DNA from: Cydia pomonella
Taxonomy: Eukaryota > Arthropoda > Insecta > Lepidoptera > Tortricidae
DNA: 64,000 nt
Reading direction: 5' to 3'
NCBI RefSeq assembly: GCF_033807575.1
Contig: NC_084704.1
Span: 25,149,968 to 25,213,967, forward strand
Positions 26,301-35,353 of the stretch are shown piece after piece. Under the pieces are notes generated by a model. That model did not search any database and was not told the DNA's origin. It saw nothing but the letters and a program-made list of their open reading frames with translations. The translations under genes and the position numbers were made by a program. Position 1 is the first letter of the stretch. Every line of letters starts with the position of its first letter.

Positions 26301-29300
26301 AAAGCAGGAAAAATGCCACGAGCCACATTTTATCGAGAGGCCGGGAGCTCTGGCCTTCATAGCACCCCATTTGCAATGGACATCGGTTGGTATTATTACG
26401 CCACTGGCTATTGGCCTCGTTTAAATTAAATGGTCCATACCCTGTAACACACCTAGACGAACGGACAGACAAGACGGCTTACGAAACTTTAACAGTGGAA
26501 AGCCTAACTTTACAACCCTGGCATTTTACTTGTACAGGGTGGGAAAATAAAAAGTATACATTTTGTTTTTAAATTTTAACTACATATATTAAGTTCAAAG
26601 ATTATTAAGTATTGTTTTAAAAATGTATTATTCAGGGTTGGCAAATAGATGAGGAACATAATGTCTGACATATGTCCACCACTAACAGCAGACAAATGTG
26701 AGCCCTTATCATCGCAATTTTCACTTGGTGGACTTGGTCACTTTTTCTTAAGTGTATGATATCTATTTCAGTTTATAATTTATATATAGTAGTGTGACTA
26801 CTTAAAAATCAAATTAAAATTGTTTTCATAAGAATAATTTGATTTGTTTCCTAGTTGGATAGATGGCAGCACCATCTCTCTCGCTTTACTGTAATTCCAG
26901 AATAGAATTCGTATAGGAGGTGCAAGCACAGATTGCTCGCCCTGGGAGTAAGTCAACGCACCTAGCCTTTCAAAGATAGCATACACCCGAGAATTTGGGA
27001 CGGGTACCGCCGTGGCCGGGTGGCCTAGTGGTCGGGACATTAGCCGCGTAAGCTGAAGACGCGGGTTCAATTCGCGCCTCGGCCACCGGCGGCCACTTGG
27101 TCACTTTTTTTTAGTGTATGATATCTGTTTCAGTTTATAATCGCAATTTTCAACATATTTTCGCACATTTTCGGCGTTCTCTTAGTCAATTTGTGTCGGA
27201 TGGTCGGTTTTAACTGTAAATTTCATCAGCTTGTTAGCATAGACACGTGATTTTAGATAGACCTACAGAAATAAGTCAGCAGCTGCAAAATTTAGGGAAT
27301 TTGGGTGCCAATCACTGTCACTGTTTCTCGAAATTAATCGAGCAAACAACGTGTTTTAAACAACACAAAAATTGCTTGCTGCTAGAGGTAGTCATTTGGC
27401 AGAAATTATCTTCCGTGTACAAATGCCAACCCTGAATAATTAATTTATGAAAAAATATTTAATCAATTTTGCACTTAATATAATAATATATAATAATAAA
27501 AAAATTTAAACAAGGTGTATCACTCTTATTTGCCCACCCTGTATAATACATTCCTTTTTGTCAATATTAAAAAAACATACCAATGGGGGGTGACGGAGTA
27601 CGAATTGCATTATTTATTAAGAAAATACCTAGTTTGCTGGCGCAAGTCACTTTTGAAATTAACTATATGTTTTGGCACACTTATTATTTTTAAATTTGAA
27701 TTAATAATCACAAATTAGAACCAATCAATTCATTATTTAGTTGCATTTACGAATTATGTCCATATCACTTAGCTTTTACGGCATACCTACACTTTTTTTT
27801 AGTTCTACTAAAATATTTATTTAACCATTTATTGTTACATTATTCCTAATTGCTTGTGTAAAGATTAATGTTTTCATCGCCTTTCATTTGCCAATTCAAT
27901 TCATACCGTATAACAAAGCTATAAAGTTCACATCAATCCATAACACTGGCCATCTGCTACCCCAGTGTCACTGCTAGTTGGAGAGTATGCTCCTCTGTCC
28001 AGGACCGTGGAGGAGCCCGAGGAGCTGGAGGAGCCGGAGGCCCCGGAGCTGGGCGCGACGGTGTGGGACGCGCGGCAGTACGTCGCGGACATGTACCCGG
28101 CGTGCGCCGCGCTCGTGCGGCGCGCGGCCGCGGCCTGGGACAAGGACGGAGACGGACTCATTGAGAATGGAGGGTTCCCCGATCAGACTTATGACGCTTG
28201 GGTCATGTCTGGACCTAGGTACGTCGATTATTTTGTATTTATAATATCGAAAGTGGCAATGGGTTAGGAGTTAGAATTCATTTGTTGTTTAACAAATGTT
28301 TAATATAAAGAACAATATCAACCTTATTGCATTCGGAAAGGCCTAGATATCGATTAATATAGCATAGTTTTCTTTATAGTTATTTAAGTGAATGAGTTAT
28401 ATTTTTCGTATTGAATGTTATTATCATCGCAAATTCCTTGAACAAATCAGAGAATCTGGTGTCTATAGCCACTGAATTAGATTTGAGAATACATTTTAAT
28501 TCGTAGTCGTATCACAGTCGGACTAGCTACGGTTTTTTTATCTTTGTGAAGAACGCCTAGAAATGTTCTAATTTGTTTTTGGTGCAGCGCCTACTGCGGC
28601 GGGCTGTGGCTGGCCGCAGTGGCCGGCGTGCTCAGCATGGCCCGGACGCTCTCTCTAGAAGAGGACGCGGCAGAGTTCTCGAAGCTGCTGGAACGGGCGA
28701 AGGCTGCCTTCGAAGAGAAGCTGTGGAACGGCTCCTACTACCGGTTCGATACGAAGCCTAACAATGAACGCGTCATCATGTCTGATCAACTTGCTGGACA
28801 ATGGTAAATATTACCGCCGAATATTTATTAATGTTCATTCACTTCAACTTTGTTCTTTTCCAAATTTAGGCCATTAACTTCCGTCACTTTTTAACTCCTT
28901 GATTCGATCTCTCGCTGTTGAGGATCGTGGCTTCGACGGAAGCATGGCAATATGCTTCTCCGCTTGTTGCAATCTTCAGCTTGATGGAACGCCTATGACA
29001 CCTGGTCTTGGTCCTCTTGGTCGCTTACCATCCTGCACCATCCCCAATTCCCATTCCAAAGATTATAAACTCCGTTAATTAAGCCGCAATCGACTTTAAT
29101 TTTTTTATCGTTATATATTAGGTTCCTCCGTGCTTCGGGCTCCACCGAGACAGTATTCCCCGAAGCGCACGTTCGAAAGGCACTGTCGTCCATCTACGAG
29201 AACAACGTGCTCAAGTTCATGGACGGCAAGATGGGCGCCGTCAACGGGTTCTCGCTCGACCGCGGCCGCGCCGACGCCACCGCGCTGCAGAGCGGCGAGG

Positions 29301-29787
29301 TGTGGGTCGGCGTGGTGTCCGGCCTGGCCGCCACCATGATATACGAAGGTAGCGTACAGTTTCTTCAACACAAAACAACTCAACTCAACTCGATAATGCG
29401 GCGTTCAACTCTTCCGGGCCTAAGAATGTCCTATTGTTGACATTCTCCCCCACAACTCTCTTTTGTCTCGATCTCCATCAATATATTGTGAATATTTCTC
29501 AAAGACAATAGTCGATTTAATCGAATCTTAACTGTTTCCTTTATGTCTCAGGTATGCACGAAGAGGCGTTTAAAACTGCCGGTGGTCTCTACAACACACT
29601 AACTCAAATGGGGCTCTCGTTCGAAACTCCAGAGGCCCTCTACGAGAACGGCAACCATCGCTCTATCGCCTACATGCGGCCCCTTGCCATATGGGGTATG
29701 TACCAAGCCATAATATCCACACCCCCGGTCCGTACTCCCATGGCCAACGGACAAGTTGCCAAAGAAAATCATGTTAATGGATTATAG
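5382..29787 (+). CDS. GBA2: Non-lysosomal glucosylceramidase (GBA2, glycoside hydrolase family 116)
   Basis: The enzyme hydrolyses glucosylceramide to glucose and ceramide at the cytosolic face of ER/Golgi and plasma membranes (EC 3.2.1.45). Exons: 5382-5533, 5665-5753, 5967-6147, 7276-7438, 13953-14082, 14979-15278, 17579-17702, 19284-19409, 19933-20043, 20293-20407, 21217-21346, 23180-23321, 25920-26090, 28003-28218, 28588-28803, 29122-29348, 29552-29787. All joins keep frame and total 942 residues, against 927 in human GBA2. Seen: N-terminal GH116 domain (GRGYKGEFCRFQLYPG, ALYPRAWTTY); LKGALMNELYYIADGG with the expected nucleophile Glu435; [29 protein letters not shown]; and DGLIENGGFPDQTYDAW near 694-711 with the expected acid/base Asp. 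SDQLAGQW and EVWVGVVSGLAATMI complete the (alpha/alpha)6 domain. Odd: exon 13 and the start of exon 14 add an Ala/Gly/Glu-rich stretch (about 588-664) absent from the human enzyme. Coding GC rises sharply from exon 12 onward. Confidence 0.93.
6377..6584. repeat. MITE-like inverted-repeat element in GBA2 intron 3
   Basis: The left end reads tttttagcattagaaagaagg and the right end ccttttttctaatgctaaaaa, an imperfect terminal inverted repeat of about 22 bases around an AT-rich core. A different repeat fragment (about 6215-6262, containing gccttaaggcattctctacc) lies just upstream and resembles common moth retroelement tails. No ORF. Confidence 0.6.
6657..7017 (+). repeat. SINE-like retroposon with A-rich tail
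   Basis: It starts at ggacccgggtatgtcc and ends in caggccgtatgcttgtttgc followed by caccgacgtagtat and an A run at about 7003-7017. The 5' 95 bases recur almost unchanged at 35143-35246. The 3' tail motif recurs at 54350-54400 and, diverged, near 50737-50770. An A tail with a recurring 3' end is retroposon-like. The small ORF across it (6607-6828) is not considered a gene. Confidence 0.65.
7034..7192. repeat. MITE-like element with 16-base perfect terminal inverted repeats
   Basis: TTAACACATTCACTGC at 7034-7049 is the exact reverse complement of 7177-7192. The 127-base core is GC-richer than the intron around it. A degenerate relative of the end motif appears near 10160 (attcactgcc). Confidence 0.75.
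8714..9538. repeat. gggttccgta/tacggaaccc element with an internal tandem duplication
   Basis: It begins agggttccgtagcc and ends with tggtacggaacccttcatgg and a GC-rich stem (gcgagtccgactcgc). The segment from about 8945 to 9215 repeats at about 9220-9490, including gtttgcgcgagagacacttc and gaaaattggtttgaa, so about 270 bases are duplicated in tandem. C-rich and A-rich runs sit at matching places in both copies. Non-coding. Confidence 0.7.
9540..9811. repeat. Second, shorter gggttcc element directly after the first
   Basis: It opens agggttccatacgcaaggg and closes tggtacggaacccttcgtgc followed by gcgagtccgactcgcacttg, the same end as the element immediately upstream. The core differs (gtccgtccgtctgtctgtca is shared in type only). 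Two related elements lie head to tail. Confidence 0.7.
10015..10143 (-). other. Protein-like 42-codon open stretch, unidentified
   Basis: Read on the minus strand, this gives FKHFAGYSGYYRDWIGLEY followed by LPKLNRDKYWRLFEGIDTED and PKT, then TAA. The composition (aromatic and charged residues, no low complexity) looks more like a protein end than intronic AT-rich sequence. There is an in-frame TAA just upstream and no clear splice acceptor. It could be a relic of a transposon or retrocopied gene, or chance. Confidence 0.25.
11458..11692 (-). repeat. tRNA-derived SINE, minus strand
   Basis: On the minus strand the head reads tagcctagtcggtagtggcc (A-box-like) and then gggttcaaatcc (B box) about 35 bases on, followed by a SINE body to about 11458. 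Internal Pol III promoter boxes at tRNA spacing are diagnostic of tRNA-derived SINEs. It lies in GBA2 intron 4, opposite to the gene. Confidence 0.75.
12577..13033. repeat. Inverted-repeat element with about 40-base ends
   Basis: The left end ggacttaaatcgaccgggat followed by ataaaccgtga matches the reverse complement of the right end (tcacggtttat, then atccctgtcgatttaagtct) with few mismatches. The core holds a chance 78-codon ORF. It is non-autonomous and its family was not assigned. Confidence 0.7.
13556..13905 (-). repeat. tRNA-derived SINE, minus strand, with probable target-site duplication
   Basis: The minus-strand head reads gtggcctagcggtaagagtg (A box) and ggggtcaaacc (B box), followed by the body gtgaaggaaaacatcgtgag and a tail ending in (gat)n. 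This arrangement is a familiar moth SINE type. The flanks aaataataaac occur on both sides (about 13543-13553 and 13904-13914). It ends about 40 bases before the exon 5 acceptor of GBA2. Confidence 0.8.
15960..16101. repeat. Palindromic MITE
   Basis: The left arm ccccttattcataaacgtgt and following bases reads as the reverse complement of the right arm ending aaacacgtttatgaacaagg with ggg. The arms are about 60 bases around a short loop near gtatcggtatga, so nearly the whole element folds back on itself. Confidence 0.8.
17710..18187. repeat. Terminal-inverted-repeat element just inside GBA2 intron 7
   Basis: The ends acaccgtgttttt and aaaaacacggtgt are inverted, followed inward by gcgttaatttcg and, at the other side, gttaacgcaatt. 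It begins seven bases after the exon 7 splice donor. Its A/T-rich core has long A runs near 18070-18110. No transposase. Confidence 0.75.
18621..19223. mobile_element. Non-autonomous pogo/Tc1-mariner-like DNA element
   Basis: The left end CAGTCGACTCTCGTTAATTC pairs with the right end reading GAATTACCGAGAGTCGACTG. It is preceded by TA (18619-18620), as expected for the Tc1/mariner superfamily, but the right flank is not TA. CAGT ends with this style of repeat are typical of pogo/Tigger elements. There is no transposase ORF and the core is AT-rich. Confidence 0.7.
19695..19909. repeat. Palindromic MITE abutting the GBA2 exon 9 acceptor
   Basis: The left arm agcccatcaacgtgctcact with agcgccactg is mirrored by cagtggcgctagtgaggacg with ttgatgggct at the right end. 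The pairing continues inward through attgtgatt and tttaaatttaacga. The right end lies about 23 bases upstream of the AG of exon 9 (19931-19932). Confidence 0.8.
22640..23140 (-). mobile_element. LINE 3' fragments (CR1/L2-like reverse transcriptase tail), minus strand
   Basis: On the minus strand 22640-22792 encodes VQRRATKMVYGLLLNKPYDQ and then SLASLGLTTLERRKQRGDL, a typical C-terminal segment of CR1/L2-type LINE reverse transcriptases. A second minus-strand stretch, 22905-23130, reads RLSIAIQRGNAASVMGTF, seen at the end of some moth LINE proteins. The two are separated by AT-rich filler, so they are probably distinct degenerate insertions. It ends about 40 bases before GBA2 exon 12. Confidence 0.6.
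23391..24709 (+). pseudogene. Dead RTE-like non-LTR retrotransposon reverse transcriptase
   Basis: Frames in order: GSQVYRLFNMCFRTGQVPRD (23440-23500); DAQAGFRKGMGCPDQVFSLR after an in-frame stop at 23620; CAFVDLEKANDRV, matching RT motif A; VIVNGSYTEWFSIEKSVKQS; then after a jump MHRSFERKGMRINVSKKK; VYLGILFTRDGKHDEDIETR; and a C-terminal part with MLRWFKHFERMSERKLTKRV. The YADD-bearing motif C region is missing between KSVKQS and MHRSF, and stops and frameshifts break the frame. The sequence order and C-terminal motifs fit RTE-type elements. It lies in intron 12 of GBA2 in the same orientation. Confidence 0.75.
24880..25390 (-). pseudogene. Second LINE reverse-transcriptase remnant, minus strand
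   Basis: The minus-strand frame 25148-25384 gives LIQMVYTALCQPLISYCITE and WGGAPKTRMLELVRAQRSML, the conserved 'Y..L..Y.I..WG' region of a LINE RT thumb. Further downstream, broken frames continue to NYTETEAIL-like residues near 24900. It is only the 3' end of an element, with several stops. Confidence 0.6.
25499..25628. repeat. Palindromic MITE, copy 1
   Basis: The left arm from gggcttaccaccaacatcga through tgcctctatcgctcg is mirrored by gagcgatatagaggcagata and on to gacgttggctgtaggtagtc. A second copy of the family is at 47326-47450. It folds almost completely into a hairpin. Confidence 0.75.
26534..27542. repeat. Inverted-repeat element nested inside another, with a tRNA-like insert
   Basis: Outer ends: cagggtgggaaaataa (26534) and ttatttgcccaccctgta (to 27542). 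Inner ends: attattcagggttggcaaat (26627) and atgccaaccctgaataatta (to 27441). Inside, about 48 bases (cttggtcactttttcttaag and on to tcagtttataat, 26733-26780) repeat imperfectly at 27096-27143, just after a tRNA-like sequence. It occupies part of GBA2 intron 13. Confidence 0.7.
27012..27086 (+). other. 75-base tRNA-like sequence followed by a T run
   Basis: GTGGCCG (27012-27018) pairs fully with CGGCCAC (27080-27086), the length and place of a 7-base-pair acceptor stem. The A box TGGCCTAGTGG matches the Pol III consensus, and the B box GGTTCAATTCG differs only at its last base. An anticodon-like stem TTAGC/GCTGA encloses the 7-base loop CGCGTAA, but position 33 is G rather than T. A run of eight T follows at about 27105, a possible Pol III terminator. 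It is most likely a tRNA pseudogene or a SINE head rather than a working tRNA. Confidence 0.5.
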
Positions 29788-30325
29788 TTAAAGATACGTT
29801 TCCGAAACAAGGTTGTGTTGGTTCACAAATTTATACTGTATGTATTGAAGTTGGGTTTGTTTAGGTGACGTTTTGGATATTGGAGTTGATTATCACAGCA
29901 AAGGATTAAAGAAGAGAAGAAAGTCAATTACTGACCGATGAAACAAATTCACCATTAAACATAATTAACTGGCTGATACTGATAAGATAAAAATAGTGAC
30001 TGAATTTTAAAAACAATATTCGAATAGTGAAATGTCTTGGTCCTTTACTGTTTAAGACACTCCCTAGTCTGTTTGTCATGTTGTTAAATATATTTGTATG
30101 CGAGAAGTGTTAAAATTGTTATTAACTAACGAGCTTGTCCGATTTGACCTTGAAGGATGATTTGACGGATGACTTCTAAATTCATGTTGAGAATATTAAA
30201 GTTCCTTCTTAGCGAAAATCAGTTTAGTTTTTAGTGCAATACTTATTTATTTTCTGCTTCTCGTTTCACCTTAAATTCAAAATCACAACATACGGCCTAA
30301 ACTTTGTCATTAAAACTTTATAATA

Positions 30326-30555
30326 GTACATTACGATACAAGTGCGAAAAATAGGAAATTCGAAACGAGTGGCGATCAATTAAAACACGACCGAAGGGAG
30401 TGTTTTAAATCGACACGAGTTGCGTATTATCTATTCGCACATGTATCGTACAACGTTTTACAGTACATATGGCCCTTTAAATGTTTGACACAGTAACGTA
30501 ATTTGCAAATTTGCGCACTAGTGCGGTAAAGTAGCACCATATGTACTGTAAAAGT
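30326..30555. repeat. Double inverted-repeat element in the GBA2 3' flank
   Basis: tacattacgatacaagtgcg is mirrored by cgcacatgtatcgtacaacg, and acagtacatatgg is mirrored by ccatatgtactgt further right. Between them are aattcgaaacgagt and the related acacgagttgcgtatt. Two hairpins therefore overlap. No coding content. Confidence 0.65.
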
Positions 30556-30796
30556 CATAAACATCATTATTTTAAAAGTCTTAACCGAAATAAAATAATG
30601 ACTATAAAATTATACATTTTAAATAATATAATTTATACCTAAACAAGTCAATACAATTTTGCAATCAATTGCTTCTAAAGTCTTTTAAATAATGCCTGCA
30701 TTTTTTAATTACTGCGTAGATTTAGTTAAAGATTCGACCGTATACTAATGAAGTATATTCTGTAAAATTCAATAATTTAAATAGTGTCTATGTAGT

Positions 30797-31009
30797 ATGT
30801 AAGGTGAGGGAACGAAGTGCGCCATGCCGTATAAGTGCGCCTACCTTGCATATATCAAAAACTGCTTATAGATACTAGTGATATTACTAGTAGCTTGCAA
30901 TTTTATTAGTAGTAGTAGTAGTAGTATTATTAGTAATATTAATTGCATTCTTTTGATATATTCAAGGCACTCAGATGGCATGGCGCACTCCGCCCCCCTT
31001 ACCTTATGT
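30797..31009. repeat. MITE-like element with a (TAG)n core
   Basis: The left end gtaaggtgagggaacgaagt with gcgccatgcc pairs with ggcatggcgcactccgcccc and ccttaccttat on the right, with mismatches. The middle has tagtagtagtagtagtagta and attagtaat simple repeats. No coding content. Confidence 0.6.
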
Positions 31010-32207
31010 GTGATAAGTATTTATACTATTTTTTTTGTCAGACGACCTTTTTACAACTTGCTTTGTTTACTTGTAATGTGATATTGTGATGTTTTAAGTC
31101 AGACTGACCCACACAAATATTCAGATGTTTTTTAGCGATAGGTATTTTTTTTGTATGTCGACGACGGTATTTATTTACAGAGTGCTTGGGGTTAACTAAT
31201 CAACTGGTCATTTAACTAGGATGGACATTCAAAATAAATCAATGTGATATTGTGTATGATATTATGCTAAAGATGAAGCAACTTTTTGAAAAAGGATGTT
31301 TTTTTATATATCATAATTTATTAAATGCATTTATTTAATGTAATTAATTACCAATAGTTAACGTTTAAACCAATGAAATTGCAACGAGAGTATTGTATTT
31401 TATATTCAATTTTAATAATTTATTAAACACATTCTAGTTCTAATTTTTTTGTATTAATTATTTATCATAACTAATGTACTTAAGTAGGAAATAATGGGCG
31501 TATTATTAATGTTTATATGCCGATTATAAATGAATTCTGTACTTAAAACTATATGCGAAATCCTAATGTTGGTCTTATATGGGGATGGTAAAATGATAAA
31601 TACCGTATATCTTATTTTTACTTTATATTTCAAAGATTATATAGGTAAAAATAAATGCGATTTGGGTCACATTAATACAAAATTATGTATAAAAAACCTT
31701 TGTTTTTGTTGAGATTCCCATTTTCTAAGCATTTGTAGCAACAATAGATTATGATTAGTGTGGAAAGAACATTTTTTACAAAAATTGTAACTATCCATCG
31801 TAGTTCTTAATTCTATTGATGCTGCATATGTAATTTGTACGAATTTTGTACGAACTTTAAACTAAAGAGTATATTTTGTACTACAATAATATTAAACACG
31901 AATGCATTACATTAGATAATAAATAGAAAACTATAAATCTAATCGAAACGGTAGGTTTATTTTATTTACACAATATTTACATAAAATTACGTTAACTTTT
32001 CAGTCTTCAAAATTCGTCGAAAGTTTGCCCAAAAACAATAAAGTGAACAATCTATTTATTAGAAGTACATTGTCTTAGAAACAGTTCATTGACATTGGAG
32101 TCCTTAGTTTTTACAATACAAATACCTTTCTACGTGAACTTAGAGTGGCCGGGCGTCAAATATATGTACCTACTCTAACAAAACATATATGTTCGAATAG
32201 GCGGGTC

Positions 32208-32324
32208 CACAGCACACAGAGCGAGCATACGCGCGAGGCACTTTCCTCGCCCACAAACCACTAACACTGGCCGTTTAGTGCGCGGGGAAATTGCCTCGCG
32301 CGTATGCTCGCTCTGTGTGCTGTG
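32208..32324. repeat. MITE with perfect 33-base terminal inverted repeats
   Basis: The 33 bases from 32208 (cacagcacacagagcgagca...) are the exact reverse complement of 32292-32324. The 51-base loop contains cactttcctcgcccac and a second imperfect pairing. Perfect arms suggest a recent insertion or conversion. Confidence 0.85.
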
Positions 32325-33188
32325 GGCACGCCGATTGACACATAATAGGTAAGTTAGTAGAAATCAAATGATGTGGGCGCGCAACATTGTTGAATTTCTC
32401 TCCAGTTTAATTAGGTGCGATCATAATTATGAAGTCTAGACGAGACGTTCTGATTGTAATGAATTTCGACTATCCATTAATCTATATAGTACGGTCGCCA
32501 AGCCGCTCCGAGGCCAGATTTAATTGACTCAGCTCGGCCTTACCCACAACCGGTATCAATGTGTTCGGACAGTTCTCCTGATCACCGTACATGCGGTAGT
32601 AAAGCGGAAAAATGGTGGAGGGGATAGTAATGACGTCACAAAGATGGCGGCCGGACCTATTCTTTTTGGCGGTGTATCTCGAAAACCACTTAACCGATTT
32701 TAATCATCGAGGTGTCAAATAATAGCTTATATTATGGAGATTATTTCCTTTTCTACAAACATTTACGTGAAACCTATAGGAAAAAAAATAATCACAAAAA
32801 ACAGTTTTTTTATAAAATTATTATTTTTTATTTTGTAAAAATCTCCGTAAGTATTAGCATTTCGCAAATTTTGTTTTATATAAAACATATTGCTTCATTA
32901 TCAAGGAATATAATGAGCCTTAAAACATACAGATCGAGTAATAAACAATGAAGCTACACTCATTTATTTGGGCATGGGTAACGATAACTGGCTTTTACCG
33001 GTCGAAACTGTGGTGACTGTTACGATACGTATTGAATGGAATTTATAGAGTATCGGTTTTAATTACTGAAATTATAATTAAAATTATAAAAACCAGACAC
33101 AATAATGTTACCTTACTTCGACGTTTAGTCTCTTTTTTCGTCTTAATCATAGGTAGGTACATATTTCTTTTTACTTAAAAATTTTATA

Positions 33189-35353
33189 CAGGGTGAACTT
33201 TTAACCACCAGTCATACTCTGCGCAGCGACTTTATAGGTCATACTTAACAACTTTTACTATGGGACCAATTCCAAAATCGCGAAAAAAATTTTGACTGTC
33301 CCATATAAAGGTGCGACCAACTTTATCAGACCAACACTTTTCCAAACTGAGCTACAGCTGTCCGATGAAGTTAAGTACTTAGGACTAACTCTCGACAATA
33401 AACTCAATTGGAACAACCACATCAACAAACGGATAGACAAGGCGGGAGTTGTCTTCTGGCAGTGCAGAAGGATGATTGGTAAGAGGTGGGGACTCAACCC
33501 GAAAATTACCCTCTGGCTCTATAAGACGATAATCCGCCCCTTACTCTGTTACGGTGCTCTGGTTTGGTGGCCAAGAACAAACCTAGGAAACGTACGAGAC
33601 AAACTACAAAGACTTCAAAGGCTCGCATGCGCGGCCACCACTGGCTGCACGAGGTCTACCCCGACTGCAGCCATGGAGGTCATGCTAAACCTTCCACCGC
33701 TGCACCTACACATACAGCAAGAGGCCAGTCTCTCAGCGGTAAGGTTGCGAACCCTCAAGATATGGTCTAACATCACAGGAGCTCTTTACACAAAATGCCT
33801 GGAAAAGGTGTATGACGAATTTCCAGTGCTTAGGTCAGGCACGGACCGGATTCACAAACAAGCTATCTTCGATAAAAGGTACAAAATACAGTTATATGAG
33901 GACGACAATCATGAAGGACTCAATCCCCGGGAGCTGAGAATCTTCACTGATGGGTCCAAAACAGACAGCGGATCGGGCTCTGGAACCTTCTCAGAAGACC
34001 TGAACATGTCGATCACCACTCCGCTAGGAGCCCATAACTCGGTATTCCAAGCTGAGTGCATGGGCATCATAAACGCGGCGGCTGCCATCACTGCAAGGAA
34101 GGTAGTAGGATCCTCCATCCGCATACTCTCCGACAGTAGAGCAGTCTTAATGGCTCTAAATAGCCATATAGTTACATCCAAACTTATACACGAATGCCAC
34201 GAACGACTAATGGAGGTATGTCATAATAACAAGATCACCCTACAATTGATCAAGGGACACAGTGGATCCCGAGGTAACGATGCTGCGGACGAGCTTGCCA
34301 GGCAAGGATCGAATGCGGGGGCGATTGGTCCGGAACCGATTCTTCCGATACCATTTAGCAAGGTACGCTCAATGCTGCTGGCACGTACAGGGAAACTACA
34401 CACAAAACACTGGCTGAACCAGACTGGATGCAGACAGGCAAAAGAAGCCATGCCTGGCATCAACGGAAAACTCACAAGGGCGCTCCTGCAACTAGGGAAG
34501 GTCCTGAGTATGGTAACCAGTGTCATAACAGGTCATGGACTATTTAACAAACATCTTTTCACAACAGGTGTCACAGACAGTCCCCTGTGCCGAGGTTGCA
34601 TGGAGACAGAAGAAACAGCCTCTCACGTGGTGCTGGAATGCAGCGGAGTGACTCCATACAGGGCTAAACATCTCGGATCTCCGAGAGACCTCCCCGAGGT
34701 CCTACTCAACATCAAAGGTTTGATAGGATTCCTCGAGGAGCTGGGCTGGCAGGACTAGACCACCCCCAACATATCACGCAAAATAGGCGCAAGTCGTCGA
34801 GTTGCGGAAAAATCGCCCGAATACAATACAATACAATACAAGGTGCGACCAGACCGCAGCTTAAAAAACGGTCACGATACGGAATCGCAGTGACGCGTCG
34901 TATGCGTACCGTTTTTGACGCATGCTCCCCACACCGCTGTTTAAAAAACGGTGACGGTACGGAATCGCAGTGACGTGCTTCACGCGAATCTTTTTTGTTC
35001 GCAAAACAGTTGCGTCTTTTACGTCACCGGTACGGTGTCTGCCATAAGATCTCCGTGTAATATTTTTTGCGATTTTTACGCAGTTCAATTTACGGTGCGT
35101 CAGCTTATTTTAAGCAGCGGTGTGGCGAGCATGCGTCATGGACCCGGGTACGTCCTTAAACTACGTCCAAAAGAGAGGTATGGGCATTGTGAATGTCATC
35201 TCGCTTTGTGTGGTGGGGCACAGCCAGTGGGTGTCATTCCAGATCCAAATTTTCTTGCGTGATTCGGCATTGGTCCCATAATAAAAGTTGTTCAGTATGA
35301 CCTGTAAAGTCACAGCGCAGAGTATGGCTGGTGGTTAAAATTTCATCCTATAC
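33189..35353. repeat. Inner inverted-repeat element interrupted by a LINE
   Basis: The left end gtgaacttttaaccaccagt with catactctgcgcagcgactt is mirrored by the right end aagtcacagcgcagagtatg with gctggtggttaaaattt (to 35353), and the pairing runs in to tgggaccaat. Between the arms are the LINE at 33320-34839, two 78-base-spaced repeats of ttaaaaaacggt and atacggaatcgcagtgacg (34862 and 34940), and a fragment at 35143-35246 shared with the SINE at 6657. Confidence 0.7.
33320..34839 (+). mobile_element. 5'-truncated non-LTR retrotransposon: RT C-terminus plus RNase H
   Basis: One open frame to the stop at 34756-34758 encodes the end of a reverse transcriptase (SDEVKYLGLTLDNKLNWNNH, LLCYGALVWWP) then an RNase H domain with acidic motifs (LRIFTDGSKTDSGSGSG, VFQAECMGI, RILSDSRAVL, IKGHSGSRGNDAADELA) and a cysteine-containing tail (CRGCMETEETASHVVLECSG). 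RNase H after RT fits the I/R1/LOA-like groups. The element ends in (AATAC)n. The 12 bases AAGGTGCGACCA flank it at 33308-33319 and 34840-34851 as a target-site duplication. The N-terminal endonuclease and catalytic RT motifs are absent, so it cannot move by itself. The frame is intact, suggesting a young insertion. Confidence 0.88.

Larger units (their letters stand above)
29788..32207. other. GBA2 3' flank and intergenic region, no further gene seen
   Basis: The GBA2 3' UTR starts here. Candidate AATAAA signals occur near 30589 and 31233, and I cannot choose between them. Two inverted-repeat elements (30326-30555 and 30797-31009) lie within. The rest is AT-rich, with only short chance ORFs on either strand. 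Confidence 0.6.

Noticed and set aside
27012..27086. A functional tRNA gene
   Set aside because: The loop has G rather than T at position 33, the B box has a mismatch, and it sits in a repeat nest, so a pseudo-tRNA or SINE head is more likely.
27965..28002. GBA2 exon 14 starting at 27966 after cccag
   Set aside because: The phase does not fit the preceding exon. The acceptor ctcctctgtccag ending at 28002 restores frame and has a better pyrimidine tract.
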